Source: Candidatus Zixiibacteriota bacterium (GTDB lineage: Bacteria > Zixibacteria > MSB-5A5 > GN15 > FEB-12). Taken from it: a stretch of DNA of 64,000 nucleotides. A model generated the notes under the pieces. That model saw only the letters and a program-made list of their open reading frames with translations, ran no database searches and was not told where the DNA came from. Made by a program: the position numbers and the translations under genes. The stretch is taken from NCBI GenBank assembly GCA_040756055.1, contig JBFLZR010000001.1, positions 561,849 to 625,848 on the forward strand. Direction: 5' to 3'. Positions 44,784 through 53,910 of this stretch are shown one piece after another; the first letter of the stretch is position 1, and each line of letters opens with the position of its first letter.

Positions 44784-45512
44784 TCAGATTTTTCGGACCA
44801 AATCAGGAAGGTCAGTTATGATACCGTCAACCCCGCTGTTTATCAACCGCTTAGCCAGTTCAGTGTCATCAACTGTCCACACCCACACCGGGTAGCTGGC
44901 GCGTGTCATTCGCCGGACGAACCCGAATTTCAAAAGATGAAAGTTCACCGCCACAAGATCAGCCCGGCACTCCTTGAGCCGTTTCAATGGATACAATTCA
45001 CTGATTCTGACTCGAAATGATGCCGGCGAGTCAACGCCGAGGATCAAACCGGTTCGAACCTTCGGCCAATATGATTTTACTTCACTGATGGACCTGTCGT
45101 TGAATGAAGTGATAACGACGTCATCAGCGCTGACATGAGCCTGGATAAAGACGACGATCTGTTGTTCGTACCCTTCTTCCTTAAGCTCGATATCAAGTCC
45201 TATTCTGTTTTTATACAGATTCAAGGTCTGCTCGAGAGTGGGCAATTCGAATCCTGCTGAACGCGCAGCATCTCTGGCCTCGTCAAGCGTCTGTCTGCTC
45301 AGCGGGGCAGAGGATCCTTCGATGGACGGATCATGGTGCACCACGAACACGCCGTCCTTCGTGCGGCGAACGTCGAACTCGATCGCGTCGGCGCCCATCG
45401 AGATCGCTTTCTCGAACGCATCGAGAGTATTCTCCCGCGCCGCCTTCGATGCTCCTCGGTGAGCTATAACGAGCGGGCGGGAAGATTCCCCAATGTTCTT
45501 TTGCAATCTCAC
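44784..45512 (-). CDS. Glycerophosphodiester phosphodiesterase
   Basis: 242 residues, GTG start. IAHRGASKAARENTLDAF (catalytic His-Arg and Glu-Asn), GADAIEFDVRRTKDG (metal Glu-x-Asp) and VVHHDPS (second His) are the GDPD signature, and WTVDDTELAKRLINSGVDGI ends the TIM barrel. It splits glycerophosphodiesters into glycerol-3-phosphate and an alcohol. No signal peptide, so cytosolic, as for UgpQ. Confidence 0.92.
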   Translation of the reverse strand: MRLQKNIGESSRPLVIAHRGASKAARENTLDAFEKAISMGADAIEFDVRRTKDGVFVVHHDPSIEGSSAPLSRQTLDEARDAARSAGFELPTLEQTLNLYKNRIGLDIELKEEGYEQQIVVFIQAHVSADDVVITSFNDRSISEVKSYWPKVRTGLILGVDSPASFRVRISELYPLKRLKECRADLVAVNFHLLKFGFVRRMTRASYPVWVWTVDDTELAKRLINSGVDGIITDLPDLVRKI

Positions 45513-45540
45513 AACAAGATACAGACAGCAAGAACTTGTT

Positions 45541-46581
45541 TCAGTGATAAGTGTCCAGGTACTTGGCGAATGTCTTAAGAGTCTCAGGCGTTGATCGGTA
45601 CAACAAATCAGGGTTGTCGCGCGAGGTAATCTCGTAAATGATAAAATAGTCCAGCAGGTTGCTGTCGAGCAATTCCAGTGTATAGTCCTCGCCCTTTGTC
45701 GCGACCAACTGGCAGATAGTCGCCTCTCGCTCCTGAAGCATCAGTTCGTCATACGGCGACTCGATATTGGCAAGCATTGTCTCGGCGTAATTCGGTTCGT
45801 ATTTCCACAAGGCTTTCACGACAGCATAGAAGCACCAATCCCCGTTGCATCTCACCTCAATCCGATGCGCGTCACTCGTATCCTGATTTATCGCATAGAC
45901 CGGTTCAAAGGTCCAATCCTCCCATCCGGCGCCGGTCGCCTGCCGGTAGTGGACCAGGTTTTCCAGCAACTGCTCGTGATTTCGGTTGAGAAGATGCGCG
46001 ATCGTAATCTCCTCGACCGCTCGCGCGCTATCACCGCGGATCCAGGCTGCGTCTGCCAGAAACCAGTGGGCCCAGCAGTCATAGTAGTTGCTGTCAATGG
46101 ACATCTCAAAACAGGAAACAGCGCTTCTATAATCGCCGAGCATGAAATAGCAATTGCCGATAAGAGTGAGAATGTGGCTCACCGATGGATCAAGGTCGTA
46201 CACTTCTTTGTAGAGTTCCAGAGCCGCAGCGAAATCTCTCGCCTCAAAGGCTCCATCGGCTATGGTCAGAAGCTGGCTGCCCGAATCGCTCATGTTGTAG
46301 TTTCGCAGCTCCCACTCTCCGTGCGATGAGTCGATGTAATAGGGGGTTCGGAAGACTTCTCGCTCAGGATGCTGCATTGTCAACGTCGTGTCTTCGCCAA
46401 GCTCATAAACAAGATTGGATCTCTCTATCAGCCGCAAAAGTTCCGATGGGGAATGAATTCTACCATTTATTTCGATAGTCGTGGTATCCGGCTCCTGCTG
46501 AGCCATCACCGCCGTGGCAAACAGAAATGCGAAAATGACAGCCAGCGCGACAATCCTAAAGTCACATTTGGTACTATTCAT
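45541..46581 (-). CDS. Exported TPR-repeat protein
   Basis: 346 residues, GGGAGG before the ATG. Signal peptide to about residue 27 (AVMAQ). The middle (about 100-215) holds at least three TPR units: ADGAFEARDFAAALELYKEV, IGNCYFMLGDYRSAVSCFEM and LADAAWIRGDSARAVEEITI. The C-terminal 120 residues match no family I recognise. It probably acts in the periplasm as a protein-interaction platform. 88 bases separate it from the aconitase gene upstream. Confidence 0.72.
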   Translation of the reverse strand: MNSTKCDFRIVALAVIFAFLFATAVMAQQEPDTTTIEINGRIHSPSELLRLIERSNLVYELGEDTTLTMQHPEREVFRTPYYIDSSHGEWELRNYNMSDSGSQLLTIADGAFEARDFAAALELYKEVYDLDPSVSHILTLIGNCYFMLGDYRSAVSCFEMSIDSNYYDCWAHWFLADAAWIRGDSARAVEEITIAHLLNRNHEQLLENLVHYRQATGAGWEDWTFEPVYAINQDTSDAHRIEVRCNGDWCFYAVVKALWKYEPNYAETMLANIESPYDELMLQEREATICQLVATKGEDYTLELLDSNLLDYFIIYEITSRDNPDLLYRSTPETLKTFAKYLDTYH

Positions 46582-46669
46582 GTACCCTCCCTTTCAACAG
46601 GTTTTCTCAACATTCATACTGGCCAGACGAATTGTTCTTCCCGAAAAAAGTACTGTAACCGCTGTGTTT

Positions 46670-48652
46670 CTACAAATTCTTCTTCACCCAGTTCTCAAGG
46701 CCATCGGTCAAGATCAACTCCTGCGCAGCCGCGCCCACCGGACCGATAGAATACGCCTTACCATCGAACTCAAGCTTTGATTTGCCGAAATCAACCCTTG
46801 CCTTTGCTTTCGTGGCAATCGTCAGCTTCTGTGTGCCATATTTGGCCTTCAGGTCATTCACAAGATCAGGAGCCTCGATAGCCAAAAAACCGTTGTTAAG
46901 AGCGTTGCGTTTGTAAGTCTCACTGAACGAGCCGGCGATGACCAGGCGAATGCCCCTGTATTTGAGAGCCGTAGCGGCCTGTTCGCGCGATGAACCCGTT
47001 CCGAAATTAAACCCGCCGACAAGAATATCACCCTCTTTCGCCATCTTGCCGAACTCCGGATCATAATTCTCCATCACCACGCCGGCCTGTTGCTGGGGCG
47101 TGAAGTCGTCGATATAGGTATATTTGCCCGGATAGATACCGTCGGTGTTCAGATTGTCGAGATGGCAAAAAAGCACGTCCCCCTCGACAACCTCCGGGAA
47201 TCCATCTACGATAGTCACCTTGGCGGTTCCACTGGATGCTTTTTGGGATGTCTCAATCGACGCTCTAATTTCTGCTGTTTCCATTTCGAACGGCATAGCT
47301 ATGTGCCCGGCTATGGCCGATGCCGCTACCACCGCCGGAGAAGCGAGATAAGCCTGCGCCGTTTTCGAACCCATCCGTCCCTTGAAATTGCGATTGGTAG
47401 CCGATATGCCAACCTCTCCATCTTGCAATAGTCCTCTGCCCAGACCAATACAAGGTCCGCATCCGGGGGGGAGCTCAATCGCGCCGCTGTCGAGAAGGGC
47501 TTTCCAGTCGCCGCGACGTTCGCTCTCGGCCTGAACCTCGCTCGATGCCGCCGCTATATAAAACTCGACACCATCGGCAACTTTCTTGCCACGCACCACC
47601 TCGGCTGCTTCGGCCAGATCCTGAACACGGCTGTTCACACACGACACCAGGTACGCTTTGTGTATCTTGACACCCTTCATTTTTGGGACCGGGGTCATCA
47701 CCTTGACATGGTTCGGGCCCGATACATACGGCGTTACCGTACCTAAATCGAGTGAGAGATGCTTCGCATAAAAAGCGTCATTGTCGGCCCTAAGCCCCTC
47801 CTTCTTAAGAATGGACAGTCTCTCACGATTCATGCGCGGATGTTTCCCCTTGCCATCGGCATCCGATGGCACACCCGCCAGACCGCGCTCCTCGACAAAA
47901 GCGATCCGTTGTTCGAGCCAATTGAACGTAATTTCGTCGATGGGGAAGACTCCCGCGAGCGCACCCCACTCGGTGGTCATGTTGGCGATTGTCAGCCTTT
48001 CGTCGATTGAAAGGGCCGCGAGACCATCACCGACAAACTCCACCGCGTGATTGAGCACTTCGTCTTTATTGAAAAAGCCGCACAGTGCGATAATCACATC
48101 TTTGCCGGTCACGCCCGATTGAACTCTTCCTCTCAATTCTACCTTTGCCACCGGCGGAACCTGCCACCAGGTGCGACCGGTTGCCCAGATAGCAGCCGCG
48201 TCGGTTCTGACGATCGGGGTACCGAGACATCCGAGACCTCCGTACATGTTGGAGTGACTGTCCGATGCTACCACCATCGTGCCCGGCCAGGCATAACCCT
48301 CTTCACACATAATCTGGTGACCAATCCCGCGGCCCGCCGGGTAGAAATCGACACCCATCTGTTTGGCAAAAGCCTCAATCTTTTTGTACTTGGCCAGATT
48401 ATCTTCGCTGGTGTCCTGTACGTTGTGATCCAGAGTATAAACCACTTGACGGGGGCTGGCGATTTTCGAGGCGCCTATCGATTTGAATTTGGGGATTACA
48501 GCGCCGGTATTATCGTGCGTCATCACGTGAGCCGGGCGAATGGAAAGGTAGTCACCGGCTCTTACGATATGGTCCTTTTCGAGTCCGACAGCGAATCGCT
48601 GGGCTATTTTCTCAACCAGATTTTGACCGGTGGACTTTCGTGTGTCACTCAT
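46670..48652 (-). CDS. Aconitase superfamily, LYS4 (homoaconitase)-like
   Basis: 660 residues, domains 1-4 in one chain. The iron-sulfur ligands are the Cys of VSCVNSR and the two of [22 protein letters not shown] and [13 protein letters not shown] are the substrate loops. Compared with AcnA or AcnB the chain is short, and blocks such as [33 protein letters not shown] and [15 protein letters not shown] recall, from memory, fungal homoaconitase LYS4 and its bacterial relatives. The reaction is hydration/dehydration of citrate/isocitrate or homoaconitate. No other lysine or leucine pathway gene is nearby, so which one is open. Confidence 0.85.
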   Translation of the reverse strand: MSDTRKSTGQNLVEKIAQRFAVGLEKDHIVRAGDYLSIRPAHVMTHDNTGAVIPKFKSIGASKIASPRQVVYTLDHNVQDTSEDNLAKYKKIEAFAKQMGVDFYPAGRGIGHQIMCEEGYAWPGTMVVASDSHSNMYGGLGCLGTPIVRTDAAAIWATGRTWWQVPPVAKVELRGRVQSGVTGKDVIIALCGFFNKDEVLNHAVEFVGDGLAALSIDERLTIANMTTEWGALAGVFPIDEITFNWLEQRIAFVEERGLAGVPSDADGKGKHPRMNRERLSILKKEGLRADNDAFYAKHLSLDLGTVTPYVSGPNHVKVMTPVPKMKGVKIHKAYLVSCVNSRVQDLAEAAEVVRGKKVADGVEFYIAAASSEVQAESERRGDWKALLDSGAIELPPGCGPCIGLGRGLLQDGEVGISATNRNFKGRMGSKTAQAYLASPAVVAASAIAGHIAMPFEMETAEIRASIETSQKASSGTAKVTIVDGFPEVVEGDVLFCHLDNLNTDGIYPGKYTYIDDFTPQQQAGVVMENYDPEFGKMAKEGDILVGGFNFGTGSSREQAATALKYRGIRLVIAGSFSETYKRNALNNGFLAIEAPDLVNDLKAKYGTQKLTIATKAKARVDFGKSKLEFDGKAYSIGPVGAAAQELILTDGLENWVKKNL

Positions 48653-48911
48653 TATTGTCTTTCCCTTTTACTGTTGCGTGTCATGCGGCCCAGACAGTGC
48701 CTTAAAACACGGCCCGGTCCTTATCACCCGCGGACTGCCTAAATTGCAGAAATTTAGATTCTATCATAACGCATGGCCGAATGCGTGTCCAGCCTAATCG
48801 GACAGTACCCTGACCATCTCGATGCACATTCCAGGTCCTCGCACACAAAAAGATAGAGCCATATTTTTGTTTATCGGAATTTTTATTATGCCCCCCAATC
48901 ACTCTGGCGTG

Positions 48912-48935
48912 AATCAATTGCGCGCCCAATTGATT
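48912..48935. promoter_or_regulatory. 24-bp palindrome in the divergent gap
   Basis: AATCAATTG-CGCGCC-CAATTGATT, a perfect 9-bp inverted repeat. It lies in the 458-bp space (48653-49110) between the divergent aconitase and TetR genes. Apart from this and the TetR promoter I see no gene in that space. Confidence 0.45.
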
Positions 48936-49052
48936 ATCATACAAGTATATATGTGGCTCGAGGAAACGGCTAAAATGGAATTGAGTAACCACAATTATCA
49001 GTATTAAGTGAAAAGAATCACAACAAAATGGCTCTTTTGCCCTACAATTCCC

Positions 49053-49096
49053 TTGACATCGGCTCGGTATTTCAATATCTGTTAGTAAACGCTAAC
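49053..49096 (+). promoter_or_regulatory. Promoter and operator of the second TetR gene
   Basis: TTGACA (49053-49058), 17-base spacer, TATCTG (49076-49081), then GTTAG-TAAACG-CTAAC (49081-49096), a perfect inverted repeat over the start site. The half sites (GTTAG/CTAAC) match those of the efflux-operon operator. Confidence 0.6.
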
Positions 49097-49110
49097 TAAT
49101 AGGTGAGGCT

Positions 49111-49710
49111 ATGAAGGTCGTTGTTCCCGATAGAAAAGCACAGATTATACAGCAGGCGACCCGGCTGTTTGCCGACGATGGTTTCGACAAAGTCACAATC
49201 AAGGAGTTGGCTGATGCTTGCGGCATAACCGAGCCTGCCCTCTACAGGCATTTTTCATCGAAAGACGCCATCTACGACGCTGTTCTGGATTCAATCGAGA
49301 GGCGCCTCAGTTCTCAGCATTTGTTCGCTCAGTTAAGCAATGAGAATGATCTGTCAACGCTACTTGAAACAACAGCCCGGCACATTCTGGATTATTTTAC
49401 ACAGAACCAGGATGTTTATCGACTGATGCTCTTCTCCGCGCTCCGTGAGCATTCTAAGGCCAAGAGGGTCTTTCAACTGATTCGTGGATCTTATGTTCGT
49501 TTTCTGCTGGCACATCTGGATCGTCTGTACGAGCAGGGAAAAGTAGTAAAGAAAAACAATGAGATAACGGCTCGGTGTTTTATCGGGATGGTGTTCGACT
49601 GTGCCATGAATATCACTCTCTGGAAGGGGTTCCAGGGAAAGGACTTCAAACCGAATGAGGTGATTGCCAATAACATTCCCATATATGTACGAGGGCTGCA
49701 GAATCACTGA
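49111..49710 (+). CDS. TetR-family transcriptional regulator
   Basis: 199 residues. HTH at about 8-55: QIIQQATRLFADDGFDKVTI, ELADACGITEPALYRHFSSK. The ligand domain is generic. It has its own promoter with a palindrome suited to autorepression, and it stands directly before the multiheme cytochrome genes, which it may control. A hairpin follows its stop, and the cytochrome cluster has a separate promoter. Confidence 0.9.
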   Translation: MKVVVPDRKAQIIQQATRLFADDGFDKVTIKELADACGITEPALYRHFSSKDAIYDAVLDSIERRLSSQHLFAQLSNENDLSTLLETTARHILDYFTQNQDVYRLMLFSALREHSKAKRVFQLIRGSYVRFLLAHLDRLYEQGKVVKKNNEITARCFIGMVFDCAMNITLWKGFQGKDFKPNEVIANNIPIYVRGLQNH

Positions 49711-49732
49711 GAAAAATCGGCTTCCGAGCAAA

Positions 49733-49753
49733 GCCTGACAACTCAGGCGTTTT
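49733..49753 (+). terminator. Hairpin after the TetR gene
   Basis: GCCTGA-CAAC-TCAGGC followed by GTTTT. The 6-bp stem is short, so the terminator may be weak and allow read-through to the cytochrome genes. Confidence 0.45.
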
Positions 49754-49851
49754 CGATCCAATAAGATTGACTATCGGGACCTCACTTAATGCCGCTCCCG
49801 AGCGGTACTGCCATACCCTCTGAAACGCACCGCGGCAGACGCAAAAAACAA

Positions 49852-49881
49852 TTGTCAACGGGGAAGCAAAAGGCTTATAAT
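49852..49881 (+). promoter_or_regulatory. Promoter of the multiheme cytochrome cluster
   Basis: TTGTCA (49852-49857), 18-base spacer, perfect TATAAT (49876-49881), placing the transcript start about 40 bases before the ATG at 49930. It also shows that the open frame upstream of 49930 is not coding. Confidence 0.65.
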
Positions 49882-49929
49882 ACAATACTTCCAATTAGCG
49901 ACAACAATCAGAAAAGGCTTCAGGATATT

Positions 49930-51441
49930 ATGGCGGACAACAAAAAACGTACTCTTTACCGGCATCCCCTCGCCGCAGTTGGCGGCGCAATCTTTTCAGC
50001 GGGTGTCTTTCTCTTTCTGATTCTACTGGTTATCGACATCACCAGCCCGGTCGACAACCCTTATCGATCACTGGTGACGTTCGTTATAGCTCCGTTTATC
50101 ATTACTCTCGGATTTATCCTGTTTCTGCTGGCCATATGGCTGCAGGTCAGAACCGCGCGCAGACGGGGTGAATCGGTCCGGTTCAATCTCTCGGTTGATC
50201 CGACCGACCCCAATTACATGCGCAACCTGTGGCTTTTTCTCGGCTTATCCGCGGTCCTTATATTCCTGGTCGTATACAGCGGCAAGGAAGCCTATGACGC
50301 CACCGATTCGGTCGCCTTTTGCGGAGAAACCTGTCACACTGTCATGGAGCCTCAGAATGTAACCTATCATAACTCAGCCCACGCCCGGGTGCCATGCGTT
50401 GAGTGTCATATCGGCCCGGGGGCGTCGTTCTATGTTCGTTCCAAGATAGATGGTATCCGTCAGTTGTGGGCCACCGCGTTGAATACATATTCGCGACCGA
50501 TCGAAACACCGGTGGAGAATCTTCGACCGGCGCAGGAGACCTGCGAAGAATGCCACTGGCCGAGACAGTTCTACGGTGAAAAGCTGGTCACTCATACTTA
50601 TTATCGTACCGATGAGGCCAACAGTCCGTGGACAATCAAAATGCTGGTCAAAATCGGCGGTGGTAATCCCCGTACGGGCATCCTCGAAGGTATCCACTGG
50701 CACATGATCGGTTCCAACACCATCGAATATGCAGCTTCGGATCGCAAGCGTCAGGTTATCAACTGGCTGCGCCTGATTACGAATACCGGAGATACGGTCA
50801 TATATAGCCGCCCCGATGAAGACTTGCCGGACTTTAATGATCCCGAAACGGAAGTGCGCAGGTTTGACTGTATGGACTGTCACAACCGACCGAGCCACTC
50901 GTTTCTGGCGCCGGCAACGAGCCTGAATCTGGCTCTGTCAACCGGTCAAATATCGTCTGATCTGAAATATATCCGGCAGGTGGGCCTCGATCTTCTCAAT
51001 GCGGAATACGAAAATCGCGATCAGGCCAACGAAGCCATGTCGGTTGGCTTGATTGAATACTATCAGGAAAACTATCCCGACCTGGCGGAAAACAAGATCG
51101 ATGAAATAGATCAGGCAACCGACATACTCCTGCGTATTTACAACCAGAATTTCTTCCCGGAGATGAAGACCGATTACCGCGTGAGGGAGAATAACCTCAG
51201 CCATTTCGTGAATGACGGCTGCTTTCGGTGCCACGACGGCACAATGGTCAGCGAAGACGGCAAGCCCCTCTCCCACGATTGCGGTACGTGTCACCTGATA
51301 GTCTCACAGGGACCATCGAAAAACGTCAGCGAGCTCGAGGCGAATCTTGGCGGCCTTACTTTTCAGCATCCGGAAGATATTGACCAGGCCTGGAAAGAGT
51401 TTAAGTGCACCGAATGCCATACCCCGGAATCCGGTTATTAG
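49930..51441 (+). CDS. Membrane-anchored seven-heme NapC/NirT-type cytochrome c
   Basis: 503 residues from the ATG at 49930. Three membrane helices in the first 125 residues (GAIFSAGVFLFLILLVID; VIAPFIITLGFILFLLAIWL; WLFLGLSAVLIFLVVYS) and then seven CXXCH sites: CGETCH, CVECH, CEECH, CMDCH, CFRCH, CGTCH and CTECH, the last eight residues from the C-terminus. The first heme directly after a helix recalls NapC/NrfH quinol dehydrogenases, but these have one helix and 4-5 hemes, so this is an enlarged relative. Likely role: move electrons from the quinol pool into the following cytochromes. Confidence 0.88.
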   Translation: MADNKKRTLYRHPLAAVGGAIFSAGVFLFLILLVIDITSPVDNPYRSLVTFVIAPFIITLGFILFLLAIWLQVRTARRRGESVRFNLSVDPTDPNYMRNLWLFLGLSAVLIFLVVYSGKEAYDATDSVAFCGETCHTVMEPQNVTYHNSAHARVPCVECHIGPGASFYVRSKIDGIRQLWATALNTYSRPIETPVENLRPAQETCEECHWPRQFYGEKLVTHTYYRTDEANSPWTIKMLVKIGGGNPRTGILEGIHWHMIGSNTIEYAASDRKRQVINWLRLITNTGDTVIYSRPDEDLPDFNDPETEVRRFDCMDCHNRPSHSFLAPATSLNLALSTGQISSDLKYIRQVGLDLLNAEYENRDQANEAMSVGLIEYYQENYPDLAENKIDEIDQATDILLRIYNQNFFPEMKTDYRVRENNLSHFVNDGCFRCHDGTMVSEDGKPLSHDCGTCHLIVSQGPSKNVSELEANLGGLTFQHPEDIDQAWKEFKCTECHTPESGY

Positions 51442-51494
51442 AGCGCAACCTGCTGCCCGACAGTGGTGCAAGCCGTGCTTGTGAAAAATAGTGC

Positions 51495-51522
51495 TTGAAG
51501 TTAGTGAATATTTACTTATATT
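51495..51522 (+). promoter_or_regulatory. Possible internal promoter before the 11-heme cytochrome
   Basis: TTGAAG (51495-51500), 16-base spacer, TATATT (51517-51522) in the 198-bp gap between the first and second cytochrome genes. The gap otherwise holds nothing recognisable. Confidence 0.4.
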
Positions 51523-51639
51523 TTCGGGAAAACAGGATTATTTCGGTCGTATGGGTTCACGCCAACCAGAGATCTTGGCATAACCGCCACGGTTTGACCG
51601 AATCGTACCGACCGGGTAAACAAAGATGGTGTGGGGCTT

Positions 51640-52836
51640 ATGAAGGTTTTAAAATTTCTGCCGGTTCTGGCTCTCCTGGCCGTTACAGCGTTTGCGGCCG
51701 ACGATGAGTGCTTGAGATGTCATGGGCAAACGGCCGCTGCAAAAGAAAGCGGTGCGCCTACGGTGATGATCGAAGCTCTGGCCGGATCTATTCACTCCGG
51801 CTTGGGGTGCAACGACTGCCACAATGTGAACCCAAATATCAAACATGTCGGCACCGCCGATATTCTCTGCGGTAAATGTCACCTCGAGGCGGCCGAGGGG
51901 TATGCCAGGTCACCTCACGTCAAAGGAAGAGAAGTCAGCCTCGAAGATATTCCGACATGTATCACCTGTCACGGCGGGCACGAGATTCTCGCCACAGATA
52001 ACCCCGAATCGGTCACCAACCACCGCAACTCCGTAAAGATTTGCATCAAGTGTCACGAGGATGAATCTTTGCGTGCGAAATTCGATATCCTTCCGGAACC
52101 GCAGATGATCAAGGCTTATGAAAATTCCGTGCACGGCAGAGCTTTGATGGTTGAAGGCAACATGGATGCACCGGCCTGTGTGGACTGCCATGGCAGCCAC
52201 AGCTTTATGCCATCCGATGACCCGGAAAGCCCCGTTTTCAAGACGCATATATCGGGTACCTGCGGTGCGTGTCACGCCGAAATCGCCGGCGAGTATAACA
52301 GTTCGGTGCACGGCGCTGCCTTGGCCGAAGGTATCCTCGAATCCCCAACCTGCACCGATTGTCACGGTGAACATGATATCAAGGCGCATCTTGATCCCGA
52401 CTCCAGGGTCTATACGACTAACGTGCCCAAAACCTGTTCGGACTGCCACACCTCGGAGAAAGTCGTGGGGAAATTCGGTCTCAAACCGGATCGTATCGCC
52501 ACCTTCAACGAGTCCTATCACGGCGTGGCGATAGAACTTGGCGCGACAAATTTCGCCAATTGCGCTTCGTGCCACGGCGTGCACAACATATACCCGCAGT
52601 CCGACCCACGCTCGTTGATAAACGCCGCCAACATTGAACAAACCTGCGGCCGATGCCACGATGACCTGCCCGCCGATTTCGCCAAAGGGACGGTCCACAC
52701 CTCTGCGAGCGATAAATCATCGGGCGGCAAGTTTTATGTCCGAAAATTCTACATCTGGTTTATATCCATTCTTATCCTGGGATTTATAATATACCGCATA
52801 CTTGAGTACAAGCGCCGGGTGAAGAGAGTGCAGTAA
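51640..52836 (+). CDS. Periplasmic 11-heme cytochrome c with C-terminal anchor
   Basis: 398 residues from the ATG at 51640, where the signal peptide starts (MKVLKFLPVLALLAVTAFAA); a GTG at 51631 is the alternative. Eleven CXXCH sites, from CLRCH to CGRCH. They sit in repeats of the type SVHG-x-AL-x6-8-P-x-C-x-DCHG-x-H-x-I, so the chain arose by internal duplication. A helix near the end (FYIWFISILILGFIIYRILE) anchors it with the hemes outside the cytosol. It overlaps the next gene by one base (TAATG). Confidence 0.88.
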   Translation: MKVLKFLPVLALLAVTAFAADDECLRCHGQTAAAKESGAPTVMIEALAGSIHSGLGCNDCHNVNPNIKHVGTADILCGKCHLEAAEGYARSPHVKGREVSLEDIPTCITCHGGHEILATDNPESVTNHRNSVKICIKCHEDESLRAKFDILPEPQMIKAYENSVHGRALMVEGNMDAPACVDCHGSHSFMPSDDPESPVFKTHISGTCGACHAEIAGEYNSSVHGAALAEGILESPTCTDCHGEHDIKAHLDPDSRVYTTNVPKTCSDCHTSEKVVGKFGLKPDRIATFNESYHGVAIELGATNFANCASCHGVHNIYPQSDPRSLINAANIEQTCGRCHDDLPADFAKGTVHTSASDKSSGGKFYVRKFYIWFISILILGFIIYRILEYKRRVKRVQ

Positions 52837-53903
52837 TGTTGCGTATGAGGAGAATCAAAGTGAGACCGTGGTCGATGATTGTCGGCCTATTGGCGGCAGG
52901 ATTACTGACGGGCCAGGCTGTGGCGCTGGAAAATTGCATGATATGCCACGGCAAGAAAGATCATCACAAGATAGAAGCCTCCGGCAAGAGAGTATCTCTG
53001 TATGTTGATGAAACGACCATTGAAAAATCTGTCCATGCCTCGCGCAAGTGCACCGACTGCCATGTCGACATAACTGAGATTCCGCATCAACCGGCCCAGA
53101 AAGTGAATTGCCGGCGTTGTCACTATTCCGGAAACCCGGTAGGCGCCCCGCAGGGGGAACTGTATGATCAGTACGAACATTCGGTGCACGGACTGGAGGT
53201 TGCCAGGGGTAACCCGAAAGCTCCCGTATGTCAGGACTGCCACGGCGGACATGATGTTATCTCGCATTTGATTCCGGAGTCCGGATTCTATCGAGAGAAT
53301 ATACCCAGGACCTGCGGAACATGCCATATCGACACATACGCCACCTATCGCGAGTCCGTGCACGGTATGGCCCTTGACAGCGGCAATGTCGATGCTCCGG
53401 TGTGCACCTCCTGCCACGGCGAGCACAATATCGAGCGACCCGAACTGCCGGAATCGAAAGTGTCTCCGATACATGTGACCGAAACCTGTTCGGAGTGTCA
53501 TGGCCCCAAGGGAGTCGTGGCCAAATACGGAATCAAGACTGATCGTACCGCGACATTCGAGGAGTCGTTTCACGGCGTGGCTCAATTGATGGAGAATATG
53601 ATGGTTGCCAACTGTGCCTCGTGCCACGGCTATCACGATATTCGCGCGGAGGATGACCCCAAGTCCTCAATCTATCCGGCCAATATACCGAAAACATGCG
53701 GCAAGCCGGATTGTCATCCCGAAGCCAATGCCAATTTCGCGTCGGGTAAAATTCATGTCGACCCCACCAGTGAAGAGTCGGGCCTGTTGTATTACATATC
53801 AAGAGGATTTCTGGTTCTGACTGTCTCGGTTCTGGCCGGACTATTCATTTACATAATCATGGATCTGGTCCGACGTGCCAGGGCCGCGCGCGGAAAGAGA
53901 TAG
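52836..53903 (+). CDS. Nine-heme cytochrome c with C-terminal anchor
   Basis: 355 residues. Signal peptide about 1-31, cut before LENCMICHGK. Eight CXXCH sites plus one CX4CH (CGKPDCH) as the ninth. The N-terminal block (KRVSLYVDETTIEKSVHAS, CTDCHVDITEIPHQ) is shared with the fused cytochrome at 56476, and the repeats are those of the 11-heme protein. A C-terminal helix (GFLVLTVSVLAGLFIYIIMD) anchors it. With the b-type gene that follows it looks like the split form of the fused protein downstream. Confidence 0.88.
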   Translation: MLRMRRIKVRPWSMIVGLLAAGLLTGQAVALENCMICHGKKDHHKIEASGKRVSLYVDETTIEKSVHASRKCTDCHVDITEIPHQPAQKVNCRRCHYSGNPVGAPQGELYDQYEHSVHGLEVARGNPKAPVCQDCHGGHDVISHLIPESGFYRENIPRTCGTCHIDTYATYRESVHGMALDSGNVDAPVCTSCHGEHNIERPELPESKVSPIHVTETCSECHGPKGVVAKYGIKTDRTATFEESFHGVAQLMENMMVANCASCHGYHDIRAEDDPKSSIYPANIPKTCGKPDCHPEANANFASGKIHVDPTSEESGLLYYISRGFLVLTVSVLAGLFIYIIMDLVRRARAARGKR

Positions 53904-53910
53904 AGACGCG

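Noticed and set aside
49789-49929. N-terminal extension of the seven-heme cytochrome
   Set aside because: It contains the TTGTCA/TATAAT promoter, and the natural membrane-protein start is at 49930.
52902-53636. Long frames antisense to the cytochrome genes
   Set aside because: They mirror the repeated CXXCH/HG codon pattern of the real genes and have no ribosome sites or domains. The same applies to the long antisense frames at 1438-2440, 21789-22538 and 55608-56270.
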